From Leptospira selangorensis (GTDB lineage: Bacteria > Spirochaetota > Leptospiria > Leptospirales > Leptospiraceae), in contig NZ_RQES01000005.1 in assembly GCF_004769405.1 (NCBI RefSeq), positions 186,001 to 250,000 of the forward strand: a stretch of 64,000 nucleotides of DNA, read 5' to 3'. Under the pieces are notes generated by a model. The model was given only the letters and a program-made list of their open reading frames with translations, made no database searches and was not told where the DNA came from. Shown in pieces: positions 1 to 9,737 of this stretch. A program made the translations under genes and the position numbers. The first letter of the stretch is position 1. The number at the start of each line of letters is the position of its first letter.

Positions 1-280
1 AACCTTTTGCTACTTCTGCGGTCTCTCCGATTACGACACCTTGGCCATGATCTATAAAAATCCCAGGTTCAATTTTTGCTCCCGGGTGAATGTCTATCCC
101 AGTCAAAAATCGTGCGAAAGTATTGATGATTCTAGGAAATAATGGAATTTTGATCTTATACAAAAAGTGGGCCAGGGAGTGGAACCAAAGCGCATGTAAA
201 CCCGGATAACATAGAATGACTTCCAAATAGGACTTGGCTGCCGGATCGTTTTTTTTAATTGCTTTGATGTTTTCGAACAA
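1..280 (-). CDS. cysE: Serine O-acetyltransferase, N-terminal part (cut by window edge)
   Basis: This enzyme acetylates L-serine with acetyl-CoA, the committing step of cysteine synthesis. About 93 codons are visible. The first part is the alpha-helical N-terminal domain (PGLHALWFHSLAH). The last part enters the left-handed hexapeptide beta-helix (GIDIHPGAKI, then IDHGQGVVIGETA), which carries the active-site His near residue 78. The C-terminal half lies outside the window to the left. The frame has no ATG at its beginning. I chose the TTG at 280-278 because it opens a normal CysE N-terminus (LFENIKAIKKNDPAAKS). The frame stays open a little further upstream, so the start is uncertain. The family call is firm. 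Confidence 0.88.
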   Translation of the reverse strand, partial: MFENIKAIKKNDPAAKSYLEVILCYPGLHALWFHSLAHFLYKIKIPLFPRIINTFARFLTGIDIHPGAKIEPGIFIDHGQGVVIGETAEVAKG

Positions 281-371
281 ATGTTTATCCCGGTTCTTCT
301 TTGACGGTCGATAGAAGAATAATGTTATCTTTAGTTATGAATAAAGCTGAAACCATGTGCCGGTATGTAAA

Positions 372-434
372 GGAGGAATCATTTTGAGAGAGGACCTGAG
401 TCGGAATCTAAAGGGAAACGGTCTAAAAAATTGA
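372..434 (+). other. Ideal SD + TTG opening a 16-codon ORF that stops on the next start
   Basis: A perfect Shine-Dalgarno GGAGG (372-376) sits 7 bases before a TTG at 384. That frame reads 16 codons and ends at TGA 432-434, which overlaps the TTG (431-433) that opens the long M50 protease frame. The run at 425-430 is six A's. With seven A's the short ORF would fuse in frame to the protease. It may be a coupled leader peptide, a slippery run, or a one-base length difference in this assembly. Confidence 0.55.
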
Positions 435-1375
435 ACAGATCGTCTTACGGATGGAACGTGCTTCTTTTCGTTCTGACTTTTTTTACTTTAACCTTTCAAG
501 ATGATATATTCAGGCTTCCTTATCTAAACTTTGCAACGATCTCGGAGATATTTCGAGTCAGAACTCCTTACTCATTTTCTCTTCTTGGAATTCTATTTTG
601 CCATGAGATGGGGCATTACTTGGCCGCCAGGTATTATGGAATCAAATCAACTCTTCCTTATTTTTTACCGGTTCCATTTTCTCCGGTAGGTACAATGGGT
701 GCTGTGATCCGTATCAAGGAACCTATACGAAACAAAATCCAATTATTCGATATTGGGATCTGGGGACCTGCAATGAGTCTGGTACTTTCTATTCCTTGTA
801 TTGTGATCGGATTATATAATTCTCAATTAGTTTCTCTCGCAGAAAGAACCGCGATACTACAAGCCCGTCCAGAATTGATGGATATTCATTTTGGAGATAG
901 TATTCTCACTTATCTTCTATCCCAGAAAATTTTGGGCCCTTTTGATTCTTCTCTCTTTACTGTGGAATACAATCCTTTGGCGTTTGCGGGTTGGGTTGGG
1001 CTTTTAATTACTGCATTAAATCTTTTACCTTTCGGTCAATTAGATGGTGGTCATGTTGTTTATTCATTAGCAGGAGAAGGTTATAGAAAGTGGATCTACT
1101 ATTTGTTTTCCGTATTTCTTTTGCTTTCTCTTTGGAATTATTCGTGGATCTTATGGGGATTGCTCATCTATTATTTTATCAGAGTGGAACATCCTTTTGT
1201 CCCGGATGCTTCTTATCCAATTGGTAAATTTAGAAAGATATTTGGCTGGGGTATGTTATTATCCTTCCTGCTTATTTTTCCAATCTCTCCGATCACTGTC
1301 GTATCCTCTTCCGGAACAAAAAGCAGTTTAGGGGAAGACCTCTGGAATATTCTACTCGAAGTATTTTCAAAATGA
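431..1375 (+). CDS. M50-type site-2 protease-like membrane metalloprotease
   Basis: This is a polytopic membrane zinc metalloprotease of the M50 (site-2 protease) kind, expected to cut substrates within or beside the inner membrane. The zinc motif HEMGH is at residues 58-62, followed by AARYYG. The second conserved motif, [12 protein letters not shown], ends near residue 208 and supplies the Asp ligand. Several hydrophobic segments flank both motifs. No PDZ domain is visible. The annotated TTG start has no ribosome site of its own; the good site serves TTG 384 in another frame, so the true N-terminus may be about 16 residues longer. It overlaps the next gene by ATGA, so the two are probably co-translated. 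The substrate is unknown. Confidence 0.8.
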   Translation: MNRSSYGWNVLLFVLTFFTLTFQDDIFRLPYLNFATISEIFRVRTPYSFSLLGILFCHEMGHYLAARYYGIKSTLPYFLPVPFSPVGTMGAVIRIKEPIRNKIQLFDIGIWGPAMSLVLSIPCIVIGLYNSQLVSLAERTAILQARPELMDIHFGDSILTYLLSQKILGPFDSSLFTVEYNPLAFAGWVGLLITALNLLPFGQLDGGHVVYSLAGEGYRKWIYYLFSVFLLLSLWNYSWILWGLLIYYFIRVEHPFVPDASYPIGKFRKIFGWGMLLSFLLIFPISPITVVSSSGTKSSLGEDLWNILLEVFSK

Positions 1376-2817
1376 GAAAACTGATTTTAAAACTTTCCAT
1401 CCTAGTCTTTCTAATCATCTCTATTTCTATCTATTCGCAAGAAGAAGGTGACGTAGACATTCAATTGACCGAGAGTCCTTACGGTCTTTCTTATGACGGA
1501 ACAAATTTCTGGTTCGCCGATAGCAAAAGAAGAGCGATTATTCGTGTGGATCCAAGCGGCAGACAAGAAGCTTTCAACCTAGGAATTCCGTTCATCGCTG
1601 GCCTAAATTTCGATCCGAGAGAAGGAAAATTGTTCGTCGCAAGCAAAAGGGTCGTTCTAAAAGTTGAGCCGAATACTGGCGGAGTTACCGAAAGGATACA
1701 GGTCCCAATCGACAAAATCGGCGGGATAGCGAACTTCCAAAATTACCTTTATATCTTAGATTCGGATACAGGAAAGGTTTCCGTTTATGATAAGGGAACC
1801 CAAAGTTTTTTTGGAGGTTTCTTAACGGATAGATCCGAACCAAAAGATATTTGTTTTGCAAGAGATAGCCTTTGGATCACAGATTCTTCTGACGGAAACG
1901 TGTATAGATACGATCCTACAAGTGGAAAGATTACAGGATCGATTCGTTCTCCTTCCAAGGACATCAGAGGGATCGCGATTTTAGGAAGTAGGATCTACGT
2001 AGTAGATAGAACTACTAGAGAAGTCAAAAAGATCTCCTTTGTAGAAACGGATCGTTTCCTTGCTTCCGGTGAGGCTACTTATCTAATCAACGTAAAGATC
2101 AAATATTCTTTGGACGAGGCTACATTAGTCGGTGGAGTTTTGGGGCTTCTTCCTCCTCCTACAACGGAACACCAAAGGATCAGAAATTTAAAAACCAAGG
2201 ACCCTAAATTTAAAGGGGATATGGTGATGGGAGTTCGTGCTCTTTCTAAAAAATTGGGCATTGATGATCCGAAAGGACCCCAAACCTTAGAATATCATTT
2301 TGAAGCAAGAACAACTAACGTCAGATATTACGTCCTGGACGATTTTTTAAAGAAGAAGGAAGAGATTCCTACAGACTTAGGCGCATTTACCAAAAATAGG
2401 GTTTCGGTAAGAGAGAAGGCCGGGAATTTTTTCTTAGACAAAATTTTCGACGCAAGGTTATTCCGATCCGATTGGGACAGTCTGAAAAAGTCCCTACTGG
2501 ATTCGGGTTTGCCTGTCCGACCTGTGAAAAGTTTGGTGTTTTCGGGAAATTCTAATCCTTCTTTCAAAGATACTTTAGACATTTATATTCCGAGCTTTGG
2601 CTGGGTACCTTTGGCCAGTGTAAAACCGGAAAAGATAGAATCTTCTCGTGCTTACCAAAAAGGAGAAGATATGGTGGATCTGTTTCGCAGCGAGGCTTGG
2701 GCCGCTTTACCTTCTCCTGTTTTATTCAAAGCAAAGGATTCAGAAATTTGGAAACCACTTCCTGCGGAGATAGAAGTTACACTTCTTCCTAAAGGTACGG
2801 ATCTTTCTTCTAACTGA
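1372..2817 (+). CDS. Secreted beta-propeller protein with a degenerate transglutaminase-like C-terminus
   Basis: A signal peptide (residues 1-22) precedes an NHL/SMP-30-like beta-propeller at about 30-225, with repeated blades such as [16 protein letters not shown] and [15 protein letters not shown]. The C-terminal half (about 300-460) resembles the end of a transglutaminase core ([11 protein letters not shown], then [11 protein letters not shown]). The His usually found just before that last strand is absent, and I see no clear catalytic Cys, so it is probably a binding rather than an enzymatic domain. The gene overlaps the upstream protease by 4 bp, which suggests a functional pair at the envelope. 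Its end overlaps the convergent MATE gene by 8 bp. The propeller call is moderate; the transglutaminase relation is tentative. Confidence 0.6.
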   Translation: MRKLILKLSILVFLIISISIYSQEEGDVDIQLTESPYGLSYDGTNFWFADSKRRAIIRVDPSGRQEAFNLGIPFIAGLNFDPREGKLFVASKRVVLKVEPNTGGVTERIQVPIDKIGGIANFQNYLYILDSDTGKVSVYDKGTQSFFGGFLTDRSEPKDICFARDSLWITDSSDGNVYRYDPTSGKITGSIRSPSKDIRGIAILGSRIYVVDRTTREVKKISFVETDRFLASGEATYLINVKIKYSLDEATLVGGVLGLLPPPTTEHQRIRNLKTKDPKFKGDMVMGVRALSKKLGIDDPKGPQTLEYHFEARTTNVRYYVLDDFLKKKEEIPTDLGAFTKNRVSVREKAGNFFLDKIFDARLFRSDWDSLKKSLLDSGLPVRPVKSLVFSGNSNPSFKDTLDIYIPSFGWVPLASVKPEKIESSRAYQKGEDMVDLFRSEAWAALPSPVLFKAKDSEIWKPLPAEIEVTLLPKGTDLSSN

Positions 2818-4123
2818 AAGATCCTTGTCGGGTTATAAAGTATCTTTTATAAGCAACAATTCCAAGTGTGATCGCTCTTCCTAACATATAGGAAGAGAGT
2901 GAAAGCCAGAGAATATGATTATTATTCTCGATCTTTCCCCAATAAGCAATCGGAAAGAAGAATATGAGGGAGCTTGCAATCATTGAATTTCTTAGGATTT
3001 TACCTTCTGAAATTCCTAAGAAGAATCCATCGAATATGAATGCAAAAGATCCAAAGATCAAAACCGGTGCGATCCAATAGCCATACTCTTTTGCAAGAGC
3101 TACAACCGGTTTGGATTTACTAAATAATTCGAATAAGAATTCGGCAGGAAGAAGGATTAAAATACAAAAAAACAAAGAGATCCCGAAACCTGAAACGATT
3201 GCCATTTTTAGGATCTTTCTTAGGCCTTCTAAGTTATTGTTTCCTTTTAGATTTCCTGCAACTGTTTCCATTGCGATCGCTGCACCATCTATCCAAAATG
3301 CGCCGATCAATATCAATTGGTGAAGGATTGCATTTGCTGCTAATGTTTCTGATCCCAATCCGGAGCTATAATTTCTAAACAAACTGAATGTTGTGATCAA
3401 AAGTAATGTTCGGATCATTATATCAGAATTCAAAGACAGCAAAGACGTATATCCTTTCAGAGAGAAGATGCGTATCTGATGGTAAACTTGAGAGAAGCGG
3501 TCCTTCTCCTTAAATAATAAAACAAGGAAAAATGCGCACATTAGATATTGGCTGATGGAAGTTGCAATCCCGGCTCCATAAGCTTTCCAATCTAAGAATA
3601 GAATAAACCAAATATTCAGTCCTATATTGACTAGGTTTGCAATTACGGTTACTACTAAAACAGTAACACTTTTGGATCTTCCCAAAAACCAACCTGTGAG
3701 TACAAAATTACAAAGTGTTGCAGGTGCACTTATAATCCTGGATTTAAAATATTCTCCACCTGCGGATTTTACTTCTTTTTCACCTTCTAAAACAGAAAAC
3801 CCAAATTCTTCTAAGTACGTTTTAGAGAGTAGGATCAAAACACCAATCCCAAGTCCGAGCAATAAAGATCTTAAAAGTATCTGAAAGGATTCTTTATTGT
3901 CTTCGTTTCCTTCTGCTTGGGCAGTAAGGCCTGTGGTACTCATTCTTAAGAATGAAAATCCCCAAAACAGATAATCGAATAATACATTAGAGAGAGCAAC
4001 GCCCGCTACATAGGTATGAGATTCTAATTGGCCGAGTACCGCAACGTCGGCAAAACTCGTAAGTGGAACAGTTAAGTTTGCAACTATATTGAAGAATGTA
4101 AGAGTGAGAAATTTTTTTTCCAA
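2810..4123 (-). CDS. MATE-family multidrug/toxin exporter
   Basis: This 437-residue inner-membrane protein has about 12 hydrophobic segments in two similar halves, as in NorM/DinF transporters, which exchange cations for drugs or other organic solutes. Recognisable stretches are the N-terminal LTSFADVAVLGQLES and the matching repeat-two region around ANAILHQLILIGAFWIDGAAIAMETVAG. The length is typical for the family. The start follows closely upstream of the symporter stop, so transcription may continue from the symporter gene (9 bp apart). The substrate cannot be read from the sequence. Confidence 0.85.
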   Translation of the reverse strand: MEKKFLTLTFFNIVANLTVPLTSFADVAVLGQLESHTYVAGVALSNVLFDYLFWGFSFLRMSTTGLTAQAEGNEDNKESFQILLRSLLLGLGIGVLILLSKTYLEEFGFSVLEGEKEVKSAGGEYFKSRIISAPATLCNFVLTGWFLGRSKSVTVLVVTVIANLVNIGLNIWFILFLDWKAYGAGIATSISQYLMCAFFLVLLFKEKDRFSQVYHQIRIFSLKGYTSLLSLNSDIMIRTLLLITTFSLFRNYSSGLGSETLAANAILHQLILIGAFWIDGAAIAMETVAGNLKGNNNLEGLRKILKMAIVSGFGISLFFCILILLPAEFLFELFSKSKPVVALAKEYGYWIAPVLIFGSFAFIFDGFFLGISEGKILRNSMIASSLIFFFPIAYWGKIENNNHILWLSLSSYMLGRAITLGIVAYKRYFITRQGSFS

Positions 4124-4131
4124 AAGAAAAC

Positions 4132-5442
4132 TCAGGTGCTCAGTCGTTTCTTATCTTCGATACTTTGGAAAACATTACATGCAACCAGATCTCCCGTGAC
4201 ATTCACAGTGGTTCTGCACATATCCAAAATACGGTCCACTCCCAAAATGATTCCTATTCCTTCTGTAGGAACTCCTACACCGGCTAAAATAGATGCGAGT
4301 ATCACGATACCAAGTCCTGGAGTACTTGGAGTTCCGATAGAAGCTACAACAGTTGCGATGAGGACAAATGCAAGATTGGTCGCTGTTAATTCTATCCCGT
4401 ATACTTGAGCTAAGAATACAGTGGCGACCGCTTGGTAAAGTGCAGTCCCATCCATATTCACTGTAGCCCCCAAAGGTAGAATGAACTCTGCGATCTTCCG
4501 GGAAACACCCATCTTCTCTATTCCTGTTTTTAATGAAAAAGGAAGGACCGCAGCGGAACTGGAAGTGGAGAATGCAAGAAGTTGCACTTCTCCTGCTTGT
4601 TTAAAAAACCAAATAGGACTCTTTCTCGTGGCAAGAATCAGTATAATGGAATACATGATCAGCACTAAGACCAAGCCGCCCAAAACTGTGAGAAAATAAA
4701 CTCCAAGACTTAATAAAACTTTGAGCCCAATCTTAGCGGTGATCTGAGCGATAAGTCCGAAAACTGCAAATGGAGCGATCTTCATGGCCCATTGTACAAA
4801 TATCATACTCGTTTTGAATATTGCTTGGAAGACAGGTAGAACATAAGCTGCGCTTTGTTGTTCTATAGAAAGAAGGGCAATCCCAACTAATAGAGCGAGC
4901 AAAACTACGCCTAACATATCTCCATTCGCAAATGTTTGGAATGGATTTCTGGGAAGAACTGAAAGTATTAATTCAGGGACCTTCTCCAGAGAAACAGTAC
5001 CGGAGGATTCGGATACTTTGTTTGGGACCTGTACTCTCGGGATCCCGGCCGGATCTACAAAACTTCCCGGTTTGATCGTACTTGCTAAGATCATTCCGAT
5101 CGATACAGCTAATATTGTGGTAAATACGAAGTACAAGAATGCTTTTAATCCGAAACTTTTCAGATTATCCAGAGTTTCGCCTGCATGTATTCCCAGAACG
5201 ATAGAACAAAACACCAAAGGAATCATGATGATCTGCAATAAGATCAGGAAGAAATGCCCTGGAAGCCCTAGCCACGAGATGACAGGTTTAGAAATTTCTT
5301 GGGCCACCAATGAATTTTCAGGACTTAGATAAAGACCCGCTAAAAGTCCGGATGCCAAACCTAACAAAACTCTGAACCAGAGTTTTTCTAAAGGAAGAAA
5401 TCTAATAACATTCGGAAGGTTTCGGTTCGAGTCGGCGGACAT
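4132..5442 (-). CDS. Dicarboxylate/amino acid:cation symporter (DAACS, SLC1 family)
   Basis: This protein imports C4-dicarboxylates or acidic/neutral amino acids with Na+ or H+. All family marks are present: the serine-rich re-entrant loop FSTSSSAAVLP (291-301), the NMDGTALY motif (329-336), the second hairpin ASIGTPSTPGLG (368-378), and DMCRTTVNVTGD (407-418) in the last helix. At 436 residues it is full length. The Arg in the last motif (residue 410) is the position associated in characterised relatives with dicarboxylate/acidic side-chain binding, so glutamate, aspartate or a dicarboxylate is a reasonable guess. The MATE gene follows 9 bp downstream on the same strand. Confidence 0.9.
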   Translation of the reverse strand: MSADSNRNLPNVIRFLPLEKLWFRVLLGLASGLLAGLYLSPENSLVAQEISKPVISWLGLPGHFFLILLQIIMIPLVFCSIVLGIHAGETLDNLKSFGLKAFLYFVFTTILAVSIGMILASTIKPGSFVDPAGIPRVQVPNKVSESSGTVSLEKVPELILSVLPRNPFQTFANGDMLGVVLLALLVGIALLSIEQQSAAYVLPVFQAIFKTSMIFVQWAMKIAPFAVFGLIAQITAKIGLKVLLSLGVYFLTVLGGLVLVLIMYSIILILATRKSPIWFFKQAGEVQLLAFSTSSSAAVLPFSLKTGIEKMGVSRKIAEFILPLGATVNMDGTALYQAVATVFLAQVYGIELTATNLAFVLIATVVASIGTPSTPGLGIVILASILAGVGVPTEGIGIILGVDRILDMCRTTVNVTGDLVACNVFQSIEDKKRLST

Positions 5443-5628
5443 ACTCGACAGAATAGGAGTCGTATTCTTATTTTTCTATTGATTTTTCCCTTTTCAAAAT
5501 GATAGTGAAGGCTTTAGCCGATTTTTTACCTGTTCTGAAGTTATATTCCGGAGCCGGTAAACTAAAAATAAAAGATTCGGTTTGAAGGCAGTTTCGATCA
5601 TCCGGCATCAGAGTGCCTACAGGAGTTT

Positions 5629-8600
5629 ATGGGGTTAAATCCGATTTCTTGGGACCTTGTCCTTTTTAATTATTATTCGTTTGGAAGTTTATTGGTCACT
5701 TTGACCACCATATTCCTCGGGATTTTCTTTCTTACCCTAAAGAATAGGACCATAGCTACCACTCAGCTTGGGATTGGCTTTATGCTATTAGGCGTATTCG
5801 AGACCGGATACTTCTTAGCTGCCTTTTTATATCATCCGATTGCTGCGTATCACCGTTGGCTGACTGGTGGATTCATTCTTTTTGCTCTGGCTCATTTCAC
5901 TCAGTTCTTACTTAGATTCCCAGGAAATAGCAACCAACGTATAGCAAGATGGGTCTTGATCGTAGAACATTCAGTTGCTGCGATCACTGTAAGTTTATTC
6001 ATTTACTTCACTTATATTTCAGAGAAGATCTATCACTTCACTGCACACCATTGGGACTTTAATGCGTTTGATGCCAGTCGTTATCTTGCATTAGTGATCG
6101 GAATATTCTCTATTGTAGGTTTTATCATAGTACCTACTTGGAGAGTTGTGATCACAAAGGATAAGAGAAGGATCGCTCTTCTCATGTTCAATATTGGATT
6201 CTTGATCGCAGCAATTTATCCGAATATCTCTAACATTCTCAGTCGAGACGGAGTGATGGAACGTTCTACGTACATGACTTCGAACGTAATTCTATTCTTA
6301 ACTGCGTTCTCATTCTTAGTAATCGCATTTATTAATAATAGTGCGGAACGAACTACCTTCATGGTTAAGATAGTGGGGATCACACTTTTCACGATCTGTT
6401 TGATCATGCAGGCTCTTGTTTATATCTCCAGCCAAGAAAAAGACGCGGAATATGATAGTTTGCGTATGGTGAATATCGAAAGGGCTTTGGAGAATGGAGT
6501 CAAATCGGGAGATATAGAGTATGCTTTCCATTGGGATGATTCCAAGGAAAGTTTGAATTCTTCCGAATATGATCCTAACAAAGAGTTAAACCTCAAGGAG
6601 ATTGAGGCAGACTTACAGAACGTCACCACTTATGAGGAAATCAGAAATCTAAAGGAAGAAGGTTTTAGAAGATCCTTAAATTCACTTTTAGATCGAACTC
6701 ATACTTATTTCGGCGGTTATAAACGTTTCATCCAAAAGTTAATGGATGAAAAGAAAGACCTCTCTGATGCAGAACTAAAAAAACTGATCTTAGAAAGCGC
6801 AGAGCAATGGAACAAACGTGCTTTCGTTTCTACGAACAGGCTCGAAGCGATTGTGGGAGGATCTTTCTGTAAAAAGGGAAGAGACTTCGTAAATGCTTTA
6901 GGAGATTCGGAGTTCGGCTTTAAAGAAGAAATTTTCTCCCATTGGTCGGAAGACTGTCTTTGGGATGGAAAGGAATTAGACCAAACACAGATCCGTTCCG
7001 AAGTTTTAAGATACTTCAGATATTTTAAACCAAGCGAAACCCGCCACTACAGAAGAAGTAAGGATGGAACAGGGCATTATGTTGCCTTTATGAAATTCCA
7101 ACCTGAAAAACAACAAATGAGCGAGGTTGGATTCTCTTATAGATTATATAGAGATTTTATGCACCCAACTGCGGTGAAACAAACCGGGATCTTGCTCGCG
7201 GTGATCTTTATCGTTTTGGCATTATTTCCCCTCTTCTTCAAGAACAGCTTAGTAGATCCTTTGAATAGTCTTCTTTCCGGAGTGGAGAAGGTGAACAAAG
7301 GAGATCTAGACGTAGTGGTTCCAGTCAAGGTCCGAGATGAGATCGGATTTTTGGCGGACTCATTCAACGCGATGGTGGCTTCTATTAAACAAGCCAGAAG
7401 AGAACTGCAGGATTATGCAGAAAACCTGGAAGAAAAAGTTCGAGAAAGAACTAGAGAAGTTCAGGAGAAGATGGAGGAAGTCCAACGCCTGAAAGTGCAG
7501 CAGGACGGTGACTACTTCCTAACTTCATTACTAGCGAAGCCGCTTTTTTATAACGCGAACAAATCTAAATTGGTTTCTACCGATTTTATCATTCGCCAAA
7601 AGAAACAGTTCGAGTTCAGAGGAAAACATTCGGACCTGGGTGGGGATATCTGTGTAACCGGAAATCTAAGACTAGGACGTCCTGATTCTTTCAAACGTTA
7701 TACTGTTTCCATGAACGGTGATGCAATGGGTAAATCCATGCAGGGTGCCGGTGGAGCGTTGGTGATGGGGGTTGTTATGAACTCCATTCTTGCACGTTCT
7801 GCGGCAAATAACCGGATCTTGGATGCAACTCCCGAGCAATGGTTAACTGAAATTTACGACGAGATCCACGCAGTATTCAAATCATTCAACGGTTCGATGG
7901 TAATCTCTGCCTCTCTTTATCTAGTAGAAGATGAAACCGGAAAATGTTGGTATTTCAATGCGGAACACCCTTACTCGGTTCTGTATAGAGATGGAAAAGC
8001 AAGTTTTATAGAAGATGGACTGACTCTTAGAAAATTAGGCCTGGATTCAGAGTTCGAATTTAAAGTAAGAAGTTTCCAACTTAAAAAAGGTGATATTATC
8101 ATTCTTGGCTCGGACGGTAGAGACGATGTGGATCTGACTCCTGAGGAGACGATCCGAACCATCAACGAAGACGAGATGTTGTTTCTACGACATGTAGAAA
8201 CTGCAAAAGCAAATCTGGAAGATATAGAAACCGAGATCCGTAAAACCGGAGAACTCACAGATGACCTTTCTCTTCTCAAGATAGAGTTTCAAGGAGAACC
8301 TAAGAGTGATGAGATCGAAGAAATTTTCGAATCTTCCGATCATATCGATAAGGCTTTAAATACGGATTCTGTTTATGAAGATGCTAAGAAGATGTATAAG
8401 ACCGGGCGTTTGGACGAAGCATTAGAACTTCTGAAAACAGGTTATATGCACGACAGTGCCAACCAAAGGTTGAACAAACTTTTGGGACTTCTCAGCTTTA
8501 AAGGAAAAGATTATAATACTGCCGTCGAAGTTCTGAATAACTATCTTGGAACTGATCCGGATCTTCATGAGTATTGGTTCTATCTTTCCATCGCGAACAA

Positions 8601-8814
8601 AAAGATGGGTAAGTACGATCATGCTTTAACTGCGAGTTTGAAACTTTTGGAGATCGATCCAAACAATATTTCCAATATGATCAATCTATCCGATATCTAT
8701 AGATTGATGGAAATGTATGATAGAGCGGAAGAATATGCTCGTAAGGTATTACAAAAAGAACCGGGGAACGAAAACGCTCATAAACTGATCCGTTTGATAG
8801 AGAGAGATCGTTGA
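5629..8814 (+). CDS. Membrane receptor phosphatase: multi-TM, HAMP, SpoIIE (PP2C), TPR (paralog 1)
   Basis: This is a 1061-residue receptor. Residues 15-265 hold seven or eight hydrophobic helices. A large soluble, probably extracytoplasmic, domain follows (268-515), then a TM helix (519-537), a HAMP domain (540-592; LLSGVEKVNKGDLDVVV), a coiled coil to about 625, a SpoIIE phosphatase (about 660-900) and TPR repeats (about 915-1055). Phosphatase metal-site elements are LGGD near 670, GDAMGKSMQGAG near 700, SDGRDD near 828 and TDDLSLL at the end. Such enzymes dephosphorylate Ser/Thr, often an anti-sigma antagonist; no such partner is encoded nearby. The start has SD AGGAG four bases upstream. 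The stop overlaps the next TTG start. Confidence 0.88.
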   Translation: MGLNPISWDLVLFNYYSFGSLLVTLTTIFLGIFFLTLKNRTIATTQLGIGFMLLGVFETGYFLAAFLYHPIAAYHRWLTGGFILFALAHFTQFLLRFPGNSNQRIARWVLIVEHSVAAITVSLFIYFTYISEKIYHFTAHHWDFNAFDASRYLALVIGIFSIVGFIIVPTWRVVITKDKRRIALLMFNIGFLIAAIYPNISNILSRDGVMERSTYMTSNVILFLTAFSFLVIAFINNSAERTTFMVKIVGITLFTICLIMQALVYISSQEKDAEYDSLRMVNIERALENGVKSGDIEYAFHWDDSKESLNSSEYDPNKELNLKEIEADLQNVTTYEEIRNLKEEGFRRSLNSLLDRTHTYFGGYKRFIQKLMDEKKDLSDAELKKLILESAEQWNKRAFVSTNRLEAIVGGSFCKKGRDFVNALGDSEFGFKEEIFSHWSEDCLWDGKELDQTQIRSEVLRYFRYFKPSETRHYRRSKDGTGHYVAFMKFQPEKQQMSEVGFSYRLYRDFMHPTAVKQTGILLAVIFIVLALFPLFFKNSLVDPLNSLLSGVEKVNKGDLDVVVPVKVRDEIGFLADSFNAMVASIKQARRELQDYAENLEEKVRERTREVQEKMEEVQRLKVQQDGDYFLTSLLAKPLFYNANKSKLVSTDFIIRQKKQFEFRGKHSDLGGDICVTGNLRLGRPDSFKRYTVSMNGDAMGKSMQGAGGALVMGVVMNSILARSAANNRILDATPEQWLTEIYDEIHAVFKSFNGSMVISASLYLVEDETGKCWYFNAEHPYSVLYRDGKASFIEDGLTLRKLGLDSEFEFKVRSFQLKKGDIIILGSDGRDDVDLTPEETIRTINEDEMLFLRHVETAKANLEDIETEIRKTGELTDDLSLLKIEFQGEPKSDEIEEIFESSDHIDKALNTDSVYEDAKKMYKTGRLDEALELLKTGYMHDSANQRLNKLLGLLSFKGKDYNTAVEVLNNYLGTDPDLHEYWFYLSIANKKMGKYDHALTASLKLLEIDPNNISNMINLSDIYRLMEMYDRAEEYARKVLQKEPGNENAHKLIRLIERDR

Positions 8815-9737
8815 TAAACGGTTTTCTCTATCAGTTCTCTTTATGGATGCGGATTGGAATACTTTCTGCATTTCTCCTTTCTGTTTTTCCACTTCTTTCT
8901 CAAAATAAGAAGTCCCCGAAAACGAACGAATCAAACTTCTCCTTTAGATTAAAAGGAGGAGAAATTAAATTAGCGGTTCGGAATGAAACCGAACTTAAAG
9001 AATGGGATAAGTACGCTTTCGAAAAAACAAAAAGGATCTTAGACGCCTATGAGTCTTATTTAGGTATCCCATTCCATCAGGCTTCTTCTCCTATATTTAA
9101 AACTCTTCCTTCCTCTGAAAAAGATAAGATACGATTGGTCTTAAAGGACACAGTATTCCTGAACGGAACTAGAGTGGGAGGATATAATAATGTATCCGGA
9201 GAATTGGGAAAAGAACTTGGGATCTTTATGGAGTTGGGCCTGGTCCCTCCCGGTTATCCTGCCTTACTTTTACATGAGTTGGGACATTATTACTTTACTG
9301 AACCGTCTTGGTTAAGCGAAGGGATTGTTTCTTATTTACCTTATCTTTTATCCAAAAGAGGTTATTTGAAACTGGATGCCGATGAACTCCAATCAGTAAC
9401 GGAAGAATGGAGTCTGACAGAGGCAATTCCTAAAAATGATCAGCCACTTTCCAAGGATTTTCATCTTTCTAATCCGGCTTTAGGGCCTTGGTTCTACTCA
9501 AAATCGGTTCGCACTCAGTTTATCATTCATAAAGAATTGGGCTACGAAGGTTATAAATCATTCCTGAAGCATATTGCCTCTTCTGAAATGCTTAACACAG
9601 AACTAGTTTTCAAAATTTTGAATAAAGTTCAGAGAAAAGATTGGAATAAGATCCTACAAGGTTGGGTGGAAGCGGGGCCTTACAGCGGTTATCCTCCTAA
9701 CTCTTTTATGAAAATCCAAGACATAGAAAAACTTTAA
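8811..9737 (+). CDS. Secreted gluzincin-like peptidase between the two receptor phosphatases
   Basis: This is a putative zinc peptidase. The motif HELGHYYF is at residues 155-162 and WLSEG at 167-171, giving HExxH-x10-E, the ligand layout of gluzincin-clan enzymes. A signal peptide is visible (ILSAFLLSVFPLLSQ). The annotated TTG start overlaps the TGA of the upstream phosphatase; an in-frame ATG at 8847 would begin directly at the signal peptide (MRIGILSAFLL) and is a real alternative. Codon overlap suggests co-translation with the receptor. The rest of the protein matches no family I can name. The protein probably works outside the cytoplasmic membrane, where the receptor's large outer domain would also lie. 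Confidence 0.68.
   Translation: MINGFLYQFSLWMRIGILSAFLLSVFPLLSQNKKSPKTNESNFSFRLKGGEIKLAVRNETELKEWDKYAFEKTKRILDAYESYLGIPFHQASSPIFKTLPSSEKDKIRLVLKDTVFLNGTRVGGYNNVSGELGKELGIFMELGLVPPGYPALLLHELGHYYFTEPSWLSEGIVSYLPYLLSKRGYLKLDADELQSVTEEWSLTEAIPKNDQPLSKDFHLSNPALGPWFYSKSVRTQFIIHKELGYEGYKSFLKHIASSEMLNTELVFKILNKVQRKDWNKILQGWVEAGPYSGYPPNSFMKIQDIEKL

Noticed and set aside
5520..5628. Hairpin or riboswitch before the first receptor phosphatase
   Set aside because: Only short pairings (CCGG with a 2-base gap; AGGCA/TGCCT across a long loop); the gene has a normal ribosome site.
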